Below are positions 18,390 through 27,518 of a DNA stretch of 64,000 nucleotides, one piece after another (the stretch's first letter is position 1; each line of letters opens with the position of its first letter). The position numbers were made by a program, and so were the translations under genes. The stretch comes from UBA9214 sp964443845 (GTDB lineage: Bacteria > Pseudomonadota > Gammaproteobacteria > UBA9214). The notes beneath the pieces are model-generated. The model did not search any database. It worked only from the letters and a program-made list of their open reading frames with translations, and was not told the DNA's origin. The stretch spans positions 1-64,000 of the forward strand of contig CAYUFA010000004.1 of the NCBI GenBank assembly GCA_964443845.1. Direction: 5' to 3'.

Positions 18390-18502
18390 ATCATCCTCAC
18401 TCGATGAGCTTGCTGGGCAACTGACTCGTGACGACCCGTTGCGGGCGCCGGCTCCAGACAGCCATTCTAGCAGCATACCGGCGCCGAGTCGCTATCGGTC
18501 AG

Positions 18503-19111
18503 CTAGCCACCGGCACCGATTTCGATCACGATACCGGTGGTTTTCAACTGCTTCCCGAGTTTGCGCAGCAGGGTCTCGGCGCGCGCGCGGTCGGGTTCGG
18601 GGCCGGCCAGCACCCGGTAGGTGCTGCCCTTGCCGGTGTCCGCCTTCTGTATCTGCACGGCAATCCGTGCCCTGGCAAGCGTGTCACGCAGGCTGGTGGC
18701 ATTGGACAGCTGTCCGAAGCTGCCGAGCTGGGCATACCAGCCCGGTGCCGGCGCGGCAGCCCGTGGGGGCGGGACACTGGCGCGTGCCGGGGCCGGTGCC
18801 GGCACTGGGGCGGGCTCCGGCTGCGACGGCGCCTTGTCCGCCTGCTGCGGTGCCGCGGCCTGTGGCGGCGCTTGCACCGGCCGGGCTGCGGCCGGCGGCA
18901 CAGCCGCCGTATCCTGCGTGGCAGGCTGATCGGTATCTGGAATCGGCAGATCCATCGAGGCGCGGTAGTCCAGTTCCGGGGGCGCCGGGATAGCGTGCGT
19001 GCGCGGCGCCCATTCGTCATCCGGGCCTTCCAGGATCACCGGGATAAAGATGACAGCCAGCGAGACCAGCACGATCGCGCCGACCAGTCGCTGTTTGAGT
19101 TGCTGTTCCAT
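18503..19111 (-). CDS. dedD: SPOR-domain cell division protein DedD
   Basis: 202 residues, inner-membrane anchored. Seen: a short cytosolic start, one membrane segment at about 12-28 (VGAIVLVSLAVIFIPVIL), a long Pro/Ala-rich periplasmic linker, and a C-terminal SPOR domain (about 125-200, WYAQLGSFGQLSNA, YRVLAGPEPDRARAE) that binds denuded septal peptidoglycan. It lies between folC and cvpA as usual. Start MEQQLKQRL was chosen; an ATG two codons upstream is also in frame. Confidence 0.92.
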   Translation of the reverse strand: MEQQLKQRLVGAIVLVSLAVIFIPVILEGPDDEWAPRTHAIPAPPELDYRASMDLPIPDTDQPATQDTAAVPPAAARPVQAPPQAAAPQQADKAPSQPEPAPVPAPAPARASVPPPRAAAPAPGWYAQLGSFGQLSNATSLRDTLARARIAVQIQKADTGKGSTYRVLAGPEPDRARAETLLRKLGKQLKTTGIVIEIGAGG

Positions 19112-19159
19112 AGTCACCTAGTGCGGATATCTGACAATCAGTGGTACTTCCGGCAGAAA

Positions 19160-20425
19160 CTATACCCGAGTTGCGAGCACCTCTGCCACGGTAGCGAAAG
19201 AGCCGCAAACCACGATGCGATCGGCATCCGTCGCGCGCTCCTGTGCAAAGCGGAAGGCATCCGCCGGACAGCGGAACAGGTGCGCGGAACCGGCAGCGGG
19301 ACCGATGCGTTGCTGCAGCTCGCGCGCGCTCATGCCGCGTTCCACCGGCAGGCCGGCCAGGCACCAGATATCCACGCAAGCGCTGATGGCTTGCGCAAAA
19401 CCGGCAACGTCCTTGTCTTCCAGCATGCCCAGCACGAGCCAGGTGGTAGCGGAGGTTTTCCGCTGCCGCAACAACGCGGCCAGCCGGGTGGCCCCGTCCG
19501 GGTTATGGGCCACGTCAACCAGCACCTCGGGCAACCCCGGCAGGACCTGCCCGCGTCCGGCCAGCGTCACCGCACGCAAGCCGTTGCGGATGTCGTCCGT
19601 ATCCAGTGGCAGCCGGGGCAGCAGCCGTTCCACGACGGCCAGTACACCGGCGGCATTCTCCAGCTGGTGCGCTCCCTGCAGGCCGGGAGGTGGCAGGCCG
19701 GTCCATTCCCGCGCCCTGCCCCGGAAGTTCCAGCACGCTCCGGAGCGCGTGGCAGTGAAACCACTGCCGGCTGCATACCAGTCCGCGCCGCTGGATTCGG
19801 CCGCCACGCGCAGGCTTGCCGGTGGCGACGGGTCGGCACACACCGCGGGCCGGGCGGACCGGAAAATGCCGGCCTTCTCGCGTCCGATGGATTCACGATC
19901 GGCGCCCAGCCAGGCTACGTGATCGATGCCGATACGGGTCACCAGCGCCACGTCGGCATCTACGATATTGACGGCATCCAGCCGCCCACCCAGCCCGACT
20001 TCCAGAATGGCGATATGCGGCTGCACCTGCCGGATCACATACAGCGCGGCCAGCGTGCCGAATTCAAAGTAGGACAGGGAGATCCGCTCCCGGGCCGCGT
20101 CGATCGCCGCAAAGGCAGCACACAGACACGGATCGGAGCACTCCTGCCCGCCGATCCGGACGCGCTCGTTGTAACGCAGCAGGTGGGGCGAGGTATAGCA
20201 AACCGTGCGCCACCCGCCCGCCCGGTAGATGGACTCGAGCATCGCCACACTGGAACCCTTGCCATTGGTCCCCGCGACGACAATCGCCGGACAGGGCAAC
20301 GGCAACAGCCCCATCCGCTTTGCCACCTCCCTGACGCGCTCCAGGCCGAGGTCGATCTTCGAGGAATGCAGCGTTTCCTGCCATGCCAGCCAGTCGGCCA
20401 GGCGCTGAAAACGGGGGGCTTGCAT
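19160..20425 (-). CDS. folC: Dihydrofolate synthase / folylpolyglutamate synthase
   Basis: Adds glutamates to folates and makes dihydrofolate from dihydropteroate. 421 residues from MQAPRFQRL. Seen: ATP-binding VVAGTNGKGSS, SPHLLRYNERVRI, a Mur-ligase-type core with GLGGRLDAVNIVDAD, and DVAHNPDGATRLA. The frame also allows a start ten codons upstream at 20455, close to accD. It is embedded in accD-folC-dedD-cvpA-purF, a widely conserved order. Confidence 0.96.
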   Translation of the reverse strand: MQAPRFQRLADWLAWQETLHSSKIDLGLERVREVAKRMGLLPLPCPAIVVAGTNGKGSSVAMLESIYRAGGWRTVCYTSPHLLRYNERVRIGGQECSDPCLCAAFAAIDAARERISLSYFEFGTLAALYVIRQVQPHIAILEVGLGGRLDAVNIVDADVALVTRIGIDHVAWLGADRESIGREKAGIFRSARPAVCADPSPPASLRVAAESSGADWYAAGSGFTATRSGACWNFRGRAREWTGLPPPGLQGAHQLENAAGVLAVVERLLPRLPLDTDDIRNGLRAVTLAGRGQVLPGLPEVLVDVAHNPDGATRLAALLRQRKTSATTWLVLGMLEDKDVAGFAQAISACVDIWCLAGLPVERGMSARELQQRIGPAAGSAHLFRCPADAFRFAQERATDADRIVVCGSFATVAEVLATRV

Positions 20426-20462
20426 GGACAGCGGAAGTCCGCCGGGCACGGGCACGACGCGT

Positions 20463-21332
20463 TCAGCCAGCGGAGGCTTCCGGCTGCCGGGTCAGGATCG
20501 CCAGCAGGCTGGCCACGCGATCGCGCATCTCGCGGCGATCCATGATCATGTCGATGGCCCCGTGTTCCAGCAGGAACTCGCTGCGCTGGAAGCCGTCCGG
20601 CAGGGTTTCCCGCACGGTCTGCTCGATCACGCGGGGGCCGGCGAATCCGATCAGGGCGTGCGGCTCGGCGATGTTGATGTCACCGAGCATGGCGAAGCTG
20701 GCGGACACGCCACCCATGGTCGGGTCCGTCAGTACGGAGATAAAGGGAATCCCGGCCTCGGAGAGACGCGCCAGTGCCGCGCTGGTCTTGGCCATCTGCA
20801 TCAGCGAGAACAGGGCCTCCTGCATGCGCGCGCCACCGCTGGCGGAGAAACAGATCAGTGGACATTTTTCCTTCAGCGCATGATTGGCGGCACGCACGAA
20901 ACGCTCGCCCACGACGGCCCCCATGGACCCACCCATAAAACGAAACTCGAAGGCGACCGCAACCACCGGCAGCTTGTGCAGGGTACCGCGCATCACGACC
21001 AGCGCATCGGTTTCACCGGTTTCCTTCTGGGCTGCGGTCAGCCGGTCGCGGTACCGCCTGCTGTCCTTGAACTTGAGCACATCCACCGGCTCGATGTTCT
21101 TGCCGAGTTCCCCGGCGGAGCCTTCATCGAGAAACTGGTTGAGACGCAGCCTTGCCCCGATGCGCATGTGGTGGCTGCACTTCGGACAGACATCCAGGTT
21201 CCGTTCCAGCTCGGAGCGGTACAGCACTGCACTGCATCCGTCACACTTGACCCACAACCCCTCGGGTACGGTGCGCTTGTTCCCGCCGACGGTGCGGATC
21301 TTGGACGGAACAAGTTTGCTGAACCAGCTCAT
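20463..21332 (-). CDS. accD: Acetyl-CoA carboxylase carboxyltransferase subunit beta
   Basis: Carboxyltransferase half-subunit that, with AccA, moves CO2 from biotin to acetyl-CoA as malonyl-CoA, the first step of fatty acid synthesis. 289 residues. Seen: the four-cysteine zinc ribbon (Cys30, Cys33, Cys49, Cys52) and the crotonase-type core with SASGGARMQEA, DPTMGGVSASFA and GFAGPRVI. It is followed closely by folC and preceded by trpA, as in many Proteobacteria. Confidence 0.97.
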   Translation of the reverse strand: MSWFSKLVPSKIRTVGGNKRTVPEGLWVKCDGCSAVLYRSELERNLDVCPKCSHHMRIGARLRLNQFLDEGSAGELGKNIEPVDVLKFKDSRRYRDRLTAAQKETGETDALVVMRGTLHKLPVVAVAFEFRFMGGSMGAVVGERFVRAANHALKEKCPLICFSASGGARMQEALFSLMQMAKTSAALARLSEAGIPFISVLTDPTMGGVSASFAMLGDINIAEPHALIGFAGPRVIEQTVRETLPDGFQRSEFLLEHGAIDMIMDRREMRDRVASLLAILTRQPEASAG

Positions 21333-21374
21333 GGCCGCAATTGTACATCATCACACAGGGGTTGAAGTTCCATT

Positions 21375-22193
21375 TCAGGCTGGCGGGACAGCTGCATCCA
21401 TCGCCCTGCGCATGTCGGCCAGGGTGCGGGCCAGGGCCGGCGCGATTTCTGCCGGCCTGTCGGCCAGTGCGGCCACCTGTCCCACCAGCGCACTGCCGAC
21501 CACCACGGCATCCGCCACGGCGGCAACCCGGGCGGCAGACTCGGCGTCGCGGATACCGAATCCGACCCCGACCGGCAGGCGGGTATGCCGGCGCAACTCT
21601 TCCAGCTTGTGGCTGACGTCTGCGACATCCAGGCGATTGGCACCGGTCACACCCTTGAACGAAACATAGTAGAGAAAGCCCGTGGCAAGCCCGCGGACCA
21701 TGTCCATACGTCGGGCATCGCTGGTCGGGGCCAGCAGGAAGATCATGTCCATGGCGTGCGCGTGCAGTGCCGTGGCCAGCCCGGCGGCCTCCTCGGGGGG
21801 CATGTCGACCGTGAGTACGCCATCCACGCCGGCTGCCTGCGCCGCAACGGCAAACGACTCGTATCCCCAGACCTCGATGGGATTCAGGTAGCCCATCAGG
21901 ATGACCGGCGTTGCCGTGTCGGACTCCCGGAAGGAGCGCACCATGTCCAGTACCCGGTGCAATGAAACATGGTGCCGGAGTGCACGCTCGCAGGCGGCCT
22001 GGATGACCGGCCCGTCCGCCATGGGATCGGAAAACGGTACGCCGATTTCCAGCAGGTCGGCACCGGCGGCGACCAGCGCATGCAGCAGCGGCACGGTGAC
22101 GGAAGGCTCCGGATCGCCCGCAGTGATGTAGGGGATCAGCGCCTTGCGCCGTGCCACGGCCAGTTGTTCGAAGCATCCTGCGATCCGGCTCAT
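21375..22193 (-). CDS. trpA: Tryptophan synthase alpha chain
   Basis: Cleaves indole-3-glycerol phosphate and channels indole to TrpB. 272 residues, TIM barrel, catalytic Glu49 in LLEIGVPFSDP and Asp60 in DPMADGP, with phosphate-binding GFGIRD and VVGSALV near the end. Its start overlaps the trpB stop by 4 bases (ATGA), so the pair is translationally coupled. Confidence 0.97.
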   Translation of the reverse strand: MSRIAGCFEQLAVARRKALIPYITAGDPEPSVTVPLLHALVAAGADLLEIGVPFSDPMADGPVIQAACERALRHHVSLHRVLDMVRSFRESDTATPVILMGYLNPIEVWGYESFAVAAQAAGVDGVLTVDMPPEEAAGLATALHAHAMDMIFLLAPTSDARRMDMVRGLATGFLYYVSFKGVTGANRLDVADVSHKLEELRRHTRLPVGVGFGIRDAESAARVAAVADAVVVGSALVGQVAALADRPAEIAPALARTLADMRRAMDAAVPPA

Positions 22194-23410
22194 ACCTCGA
22201 TGCCCTCCAGTGCCGCGACGGTATGCACGTCCTTGTCACCACGCCCGGACAGGTTCACCACGATGATCCGGTCCTTGTCCATGTCCGCCGCGATCCGCAC
22301 CGCGTGGGCGATAGCATGACTCGATTCCAGTGCCGGCATGATGCCCTCCACACGGGTAAGCTGGTGGAATGCCTGCATGGCCTCGCTGTCGGTAACGGCG
22401 CTGTAAAGCGCCCGGCCGCTGTCCTTCAGCCAGGCATGCTCCGGCCCCACGCCGGGATAATCCAGTCCGGCCGAGATGGAATGGGTCTCGATGATCTGGC
22501 CGTCCGAATCTTCCATCAGGTAGGTCCGGTTGCCGTGCAGCACACCCGGCCGGCCGGCCGTCAGCGGCGCGGCGTGCCGCCCCGTGGCGACACCGTCGCC
22601 TCCGCCCTCGATACCGTGCATGGCCACGCCGGGGTCACCGATAAAGGGATAAAACAGCCCGATGGCGTTCGAGCCGCCACCCACGCAGGCCACCAGCACA
22701 TCCGGGAGCCGGTCCTCGGCCGCCAGGATCTGTGTGCGGGTCTCCCGTCCGATGACCGCCTGGAAGTCCCGTACCATCGCCGGGTACGGGTGGGGACCGG
22801 CCACCGTGCCGATGATGTAGAAGGTGTTGTCCACGTTGGTCACCCAGTCACGCAACGCTTCGTTGAGGGCATCTTTCAGGGTCTTTGATCCCGAGGTGAC
22901 CGCCACCACCCGTGCGCCGAGCAGGCGCATGCGATAGACGTTGATGGCCTGCCGGCGCATGTCCTCCTCACCCATGTAGACCACACATTCCATGCCCAGG
23001 CGAGCGGCCACCGTGGCCGAGGCGACGCCGTGCTGGCCGGCTCCGGTTTCGGCGATGATGCGCGTCTTGCCCATGCGTTTCGCCAGCAACGCCTGACCGA
23101 CCGTGTTATTGATCTTGTGCGCGCCGGTGTGATTGAGGTCCTCGCGCTTGAGGTAGATACGTGCACCACCTACCTGCTGCGTGAGCCGTTCGGCGTAGTA
23201 CAACGGTGACGGTCGCCCGACATAGTTCGCCAGATCGGCGTCCAGTTCGGCGAGAAAATCCACATCCCGGAGATACCGGTGGTAGGCGTCCGTCAGCTCC
23301 TCCAGCGGCGGCATCAGGGTTTCGGCCACGAAGCGTCCCCCGTAGACGCCGAAATGTCCGCTCTCGTCCGGCAGGTCTGCAGCGGCCGTGTCGTTACCAG
23401 TCTGTTTCAC
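22190..23410 (-). CDS. trpB: Tryptophan synthase beta chain
   Basis: PLP enzyme that joins indole and serine to make tryptophan. 406 residues, family length. Seen: FGVYGGRFVAETLMPP, the PLP lysine Lys99 in LNHTGAHKINN, GAGQHGVA and the phosphate loop CVGGGSNAIG. It overlaps the trpF stop and the trpA start by 4 bases each, so trpF-trpB-trpA form one coupled unit. The other trp genes are not in the window. Confidence 0.98.
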   Translation of the reverse strand: MKQTGNDTAAADLPDESGHFGVYGGRFVAETLMPPLEELTDAYHRYLRDVDFLAELDADLANYVGRPSPLYYAERLTQQVGGARIYLKREDLNHTGAHKINNTVGQALLAKRMGKTRIIAETGAGQHGVASATVAARLGMECVVYMGEEDMRRQAINVYRMRLLGARVVAVTSGSKTLKDALNEALRDWVTNVDNTFYIIGTVAGPHPYPAMVRDFQAVIGRETRTQILAAEDRLPDVLVACVGGGSNAIGLFYPFIGDPGVAMHGIEGGGDGVATGRHAAPLTAGRPGVLHGNRTYLMEDSDGQIIETHSISAGLDYPGVGPEHAWLKDSGRALYSAVTDSEAMQAFHQLTRVEGIMPALESSHAIAHAVRIAADMDKDRIIVVNLSGRGDKDVHTVAALEGIEV

Positions 23411-24024
23411 AACCCTCTCGCTCCTTTCATGAATGCCCTGATGCGGGCGGCGGACTTGATACCGGGTGCGGATTCCACGCCACTGCTGACATCGACTGCA
23501 TAGGGATGCACGCGCCGGATTGCGTCCGCCACGTTGTCCGGGGTCAGCCCGCCGGCCAGCACGACCGGCCGCCTGACGCCGGCCGGAATGATATCCCAGT
23601 CAAATGTCCTGCCGCCGCCGCCATGCACGTCCGGCTGCCACCGGTCCAGCAGGAATCCGCTGGCGTCCGGGTAGTCTGCCATCCTGCGCAGGCACTGCGT
23701 GGCGGATTCCATCGCAATCGACTTGATGAAAGGAACGCCGTACCGCACACAGTCAGCGTTCGCTTCATTGCCATGGAACTGCAACAGGCCAAGCGGCACG
23801 GCGGACAGCACCTCCCGGACGGTGGCCTCGGCGGCATCGACGAACAGGCCGGTAGCGGTCACGAACGGCCCGAGGGCGGCAGCGATCCCGGCCGCCTGTC
23901 CGGGTTCGACGTAGCGCGGACTGCCCGGATAGAACACCAGGCCGATGGCATCCGCGCCGGCATCGACTGCCGCGGCCGCATCTTCCGGTCGGGTGATTCC
24001 GCAGATTTTTACACGGGTTCGCAT
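23407..24024 (-). CDS. trpF: Phosphoribosylanthranilate isomerase
   Basis: Amadori rearrangement in tryptophan synthesis. 205 residues from MRTRVKICGITRPEDA, with the catalytic cysteine in KICG, LQFHGNE, the aspartate of DVSSGVE and the phosphate site LAGGLTPDNV. The frame continues upstream to 24225 without a stop, but that part lies inside the inverted-repeat element at 24035-24298, so the ATG at 24024 is the start. An element that close means the trp promoter lies inside it or beyond it. Confidence 0.95.
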   Translation of the reverse strand: MRTRVKICGITRPEDAAAAVDAGADAIGLVFYPGSPRYVEPGQAAGIAAALGPFVTATGLFVDAAEATVREVLSAVPLGLLQFHGNEANADCVRYGVPFIKSIAMESATQCLRRMADYPDASGFLLDRWQPDVHGGGGRTFDWDIIPAGVRRPVVLAGGLTPDNVADAIRRVHPYAVDVSSGVESAPGIKSAARIRAFMKGARGL

Positions 24025-24375
24025 CCTGACTAGAACCTGTCTCATCATTCCACGCGGCCGCGACCGTGGCGATTTTTGTTTCCGGCAAGGCGCGGCGAGC
24101 GCGGTGCAGCCATAGCTGCATGAGCGGGCCGCACCACCGCCAGGGGCAAAAATCGCCCGGTCCCAAAGGGTTGCGTCTGAAACCCGGTCCTGCTGCGTTG
24201 CCTCGCCTGCCCGTACATCACGCACTGTGCTGCGCGCTGCGCCGTGCAGGACCGGGCTTCAGCCAGCAACGCGGCTCACGCGGAATGATGAGACAGGTGC
24301 CGCGTGACCATCATATCGGTGGAAGGACGAATATACAAAATATCAACGGCCGGGCACCACTCGCGGTGCATGGCT
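24025..24375. other. Intergenic region truA-trpF, mostly an inverted-repeat element
   Basis: 351 bases without a gene. Nearly all of it (24035-24298) is the MITE-like element listed separately. The remaining 76 bases up to the truA stop show nothing clear. Confidence 0.6.
24035..24298. repeat. 264-bp MITE-like inverted-repeat element
   Basis: The ends are perfect 17-bp inverted repeats (ACCTGTCTCATCATTCC at 24035-24051 and its complement at 24282-24298). The match continues imperfectly about 14 bases further with one gap (GCCGCG on both sides). Inside lie nested palindromes: GGCGATTTTTG facing CAAAAATCGCC, and GCAGCCATAGCTGC at the centre. No transposase frame is present and I see no clear target duplication. 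This is the architecture of a miniature inverted-repeat element or a large folded intergenic repeat. No second copy was noticed in the window. Confidence 0.75.
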
Positions 24376-25155
24376 TCAACCGTATACAGGCAACCAGCCG
24401 GTCGCCGGGATCTGGAAGGTAACTGGATATTCCACCCTGACCAGATACAGGCCGGCAGCCGGCGCATTGACTCCGGCCCGGGTGCGGTCTCTTGCGGCAA
24501 GCACCTCCTCCATCCAGCCTGGCGGGCGGTCCCCGACCCCGATGCTGATCAGCATGCCGGCGATGCAGCGCACCATGTGGTGAAGAAAGGCATTGGCCTC
24601 GACGTCGATGTACACCCAGTCACCCGAACGCGTCACGTCCAGCCGGTGGATGGTGCGGACCGGTGTCTTCGCCTGGCAGGCCGCCGCCCGCAACGAGGTG
24701 AAGTCGTGTTCACCGAGCAGGGCCGATGCCGCCGCCCGCATCACCTGCAGGTCCAGCGGCTGACGCACGTGGCAGACCAGGTGCCGCAGGATGGCCGGCG
24801 ACGTTGTTGTGCTGCTGATGACATACCGGTAGTGGCGGCGCCGGGCACTGAACCGGGCATGGAAACCATCCGCTACCGGCCTTGCCCACTGGATGCGGAT
24901 GTCGTGCGGCAGGTGGCTGTTGCCACCGCGCAACCAGCTGTCCGTGCCGCGTACTGCCCGGGTATCGAAATGCACCACCTGCCCGGTTGCGTGCACGCCG
25001 GTGTCGGTTCGGCCGGCACAGACCACTTCCACGGGAGCGTCGGCAACCCGGGCCAGCGCGGTTTCCATGCTGGCCTGTACGGTTCGGCCCGAGGACTGGC
25101 GTTGCCATCCGGAAAAACCGGACCCTTCGAATTCCACACCCAGGGCAAAGCGCAT
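24376..25155 (-). CDS. truA: tRNA pseudouridine(38-40) synthase
   Basis: Isomerises uridines 38-40 in the anticodon arm. 259 residues; catalytic Asp51 in AGRTDTGVHA, with FHARFSARRRHYRYVI and FLHHMVRCIAGML also typical. The start at 25155 (MRFALGVEFEG) was chosen because the 30 extra upstream codons have no family match. It lies between fimV and trpF as in Pseudomonas. Confidence 0.96.
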   Translation of the reverse strand: MRFALGVEFEGSGFSGWQRQSSGRTVQASMETALARVADAPVEVVCAGRTDTGVHATGQVVHFDTRAVRGTDSWLRGGNSHLPHDIRIQWARPVADGFHARFSARRRHYRYVISSTTTSPAILRHLVCHVRQPLDLQVMRAAASALLGEHDFTSLRAAACQAKTPVRTIHRLDVTRSGDWVYIDVEANAFLHHMVRCIAGMLISIGVGDRPPGWMEEVLAARDRTRAGVNAPAAGLYLVRVEYPVTFQIPATGWLPVYG

Positions 25156-25313
25156 GTGTTCCGGCAGCGGTTGGATACAGGGATGGCCAGTATACCCTTG
25201 CAACCGGAGGCATCCGGCCAGCCGGGTACGCCCCGGGTTGCACACCGGAGTATGCAGCCGGAGCGGGCACAGGGTACCGGTGGCGGCACCGGCAGCCTGC
25301 GGTGCGACGGGGG

Positions 25314-27437
25314 TCAGGCCATTCTGGCGATAATGCGTTCGGCTTCCTGTTTCTGGTCGCTGTTGCCTTCCTCCATGACTTCATCGAGGATGTTACGGGC
25401 ACTTTCCCGGTCATCCATGTCGATGTAGGCACGCGCCAGATCCAGTTTGGTGGTCACCTCGTCTTCCGTGGTGAGCACCCCTTCCTGCTCGTCTTCGATC
25501 TCGATGGCATAGTCATCGAGGTTGAAATCCATGCCCTCCGGCAGGTCGCCGCTCGCCTGCACCTGGTCCTGCAGGCCGTCCACGCCGGTTGCGCTGCCGG
25601 TGGCCTGGTCCGGGGTGGCGGCATGAAACAGCTCGTTGCCGGGATCCAGCGCATAACCCATTTCGGCCACCTGCATCCAGCGCTCATCGTCTTCCGTGAC
25701 CCCGTCGTGAAATTCACCGGCGGCCTGTACAAAGGCGGCCACATTGCCGGAGGCGTGGTATACCTCCAGCAACTTCAGACGCAGGTCGTCGTTGTCCGGA
25801 TCCAGCTCGAGTGCCTTGTGCAACAGTTCCTCGGCCTGCTGGATGCGGCCATAGGCTATGTAGACATCCGCCTCCGTCAGCGGGTCGCTGTCGTGCCCGG
25901 GCACCGGTGCCTGCAGTTCCTCCTCCTGGTAGCGGGGCACGGTGACATCGAGACTGTCGAAGGCAGGAGCCGGTTCGCGGGAGTCACCCTGCTGCGCCAT
26001 GCGACTTTCCAGGGTCATGTCCTCATCAAAACCTTCCGGATTCCGTTTCCGGCTGATCAGCCGGAGCAGGACACCCAGCAGCAGCACCGCGATGGCTGCA
26101 CCACCGGCCAGCAGCGGGTTGTTCACGATCTGCGCCATGACACCACGGGATTCCGCGGCGGGCCTGACCGACGCCGGCGTTACCGCGGCCGGTTTGGCCG
26201 CCGGCTGTGCCGCAGGCTTGCGGTCCTCGGGTGTCTGCTGTGCGGATTTCTGCTGCAACTGTGCCAGCGCGTTGTCCTTGAGTTCGAGCAGCCGTTTCAT
26301 GGTATTGACCTGCTGCTCCAGGTCCGAGACACGTGACTGCAGTTCTGCCGACTGGGCCTGGCTGGCTTCGGCGGCCTCCGTCGCGAGCGCCAGCTGCTGT
26401 TCGAGCTTGTCCCCCTGTGCGGATTTCTCATCCGGGTTTGGCGCATCCCCCGCAGCCGCCGCACTGTCCACATCCTTGCTTTCCGGTGCGACCAGCGTGA
26501 GGTGGGCAGCGGCGGGAGTGCTGGCCTGTGCCGGGCTGCCGGCCGTGTCCAACGGGGCCTGGTTGTCGGCTGCCGCCTGCTGACTGCCGGCACTGATCTC
26601 GGCCTGCCACTCCCGGTTCTGCCGGGTGGATTCCGCGGCGGCCTGCTGCGCGCTCATTGCGCGCATTTCGTCCACGCTGGGTACCCGCAGGGTCGCCCCG
26701 AGCTTCATGCGGTTGATGTTGCCGCCCATGAAGGCATCCGGGTTGGCGCGCAGCAGTGCCTGCATGACCTGCGGTACGCTCACACTCCCGTCCGGACGCA
26801 ACTGTTGCGCGATGCTCCAGAGGGTGTCCGTGCGCCGGATGGGACCGATTTCGCGCGTGGCAGGAGCGGATTCACGGGTGGCGGCAGCAGGCGCAACCGG
26901 TGCCGACGCAACAGCCGGAGCGGTGGCGACGGGTGCTGCGGCGACCGGTGGCAAAGTAACGGGTGTTTCGGTAAGCGGCCTGTCCGGCGCGCGGAGCGCA
27001 GCCTGCGTCCGCGCCGGTGCCGTGACCGGCGTCACGGCCGGCATGGTAACCGGGGGATCGACCAGTACCGTGTACTGCCGCAGCAGGTGCCCCTTGGGCC
27101 AATCGAGTTCCAGCATGAATTCCAGGTACGGTTCCCGGACCGGGTCCGTACTGGTTACCCGAACGATGGCATTGCCATCCGCTCCCTTCTCGACGTGAAA
27201 CCGGAAATCCGAGAGGATCGGGGTCTTGGTCAGGCCGGCACGCTGATGCGCGGCCAGGGTGGCCACCGAGACCTTGATGTCCTTCAGGTCGGTACCCGCC
27301 GAGGAGGTCAGGTCGATTTCCGCCTGCATTGGCTGATTCAGCGCGGACTGCATCTCGATTTCGCCGAGCCCCATCGCCAGCACTCCTGGCGAAGAAAAAA
27401 CCAGCAAAATCGATGGGATAGCCAATTTTCTGAACAT
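25314..27437 (-). CDS. fimV: FimV family peptidoglycan-binding pilus assembly protein
   Basis: Polar inner-membrane hub for type IV pili and twitching in Pseudomonas. 707 residues. Order: signal peptide (residues 1-21), the conserved FimV N-terminal domain (LGEIEMQSALNQPMQAEIDL), a Pro/Ala-rich stretch, a LysM-like module (about 200-250, DTLWSIAQQL), a coiled coil (about 350-400), one membrane span (LLAGGAAIAVLLLGVLL) and an acidic cytosolic part. The FimV C-terminal TPR-like motif (LDLARAYIDMDDRESARNIL) ends it. Shorter than the roughly 900-residue Pseudomonas protein. It sits between asd and truA, the standard place. Confidence 0.93.
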   Translation of the reverse strand: MFRKLAIPSILLVFSSPGVLAMGLGEIEMQSALNQPMQAEIDLTSSAGTDLKDIKVSVATLAAHQRAGLTKTPILSDFRFHVEKGADGNAIVRVTSTDPVREPYLEFMLELDWPKGHLLRQYTVLVDPPVTMPAVTPVTAPARTQAALRAPDRPLTETPVTLPPVAAAPVATAPAVASAPVAPAAATRESAPATREIGPIRRTDTLWSIAQQLRPDGSVSVPQVMQALLRANPDAFMGGNINRMKLGATLRVPSVDEMRAMSAQQAAAESTRQNREWQAEISAGSQQAAADNQAPLDTAGSPAQASTPAAAHLTLVAPESKDVDSAAAAGDAPNPDEKSAQGDKLEQQLALATEAAEASQAQSAELQSRVSDLEQQVNTMKRLLELKDNALAQLQQKSAQQTPEDRKPAAQPAAKPAAVTPASVRPAAESRGVMAQIVNNPLLAGGAAIAVLLLGVLLRLISRKRNPEGFDEDMTLESRMAQQGDSREPAPAFDSLDVTVPRYQEEELQAPVPGHDSDPLTEADVYIAYGRIQQAEELLHKALELDPDNDDLRLKLLEVYHASGNVAAFVQAAGEFHDGVTEDDERWMQVAEMGYALDPGNELFHAATPDQATGSATGVDGLQDQVQASGDLPEGMDFNLDDYAIEIEDEQEGVLTTEDEVTTKLDLARAYIDMDDRESARNILDEVMEEGNSDQKQEAERIIARMA

Positions 27438-27518
27438 TCCAGAGTCCCCTGTAACGATGATTCAGTCCGAGACTACAGCAGCGCGCAGGCAAAGATCGGC
27501 ATGGCGGCAGACTATAGC

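Noticed and set aside
18428..20545. Plus-strand open frame of 705 codons
   Set aside because: Antisense to dedD and folC, both recognised by motifs and operon position. Its composition (Gln/Arg/His-rich) is typical of a shadow frame.
24025..24225. N-terminal extension of trpF
   Set aside because: It lies inside the inverted-repeat element and has no similarity to TrpF. MRTRVKICG is the family start.
24035..24298. Insertion sequence with transposase
   Set aside because: The ends are inverted repeats, but 264 bases hold no transposase frame. At most a non-autonomous element.
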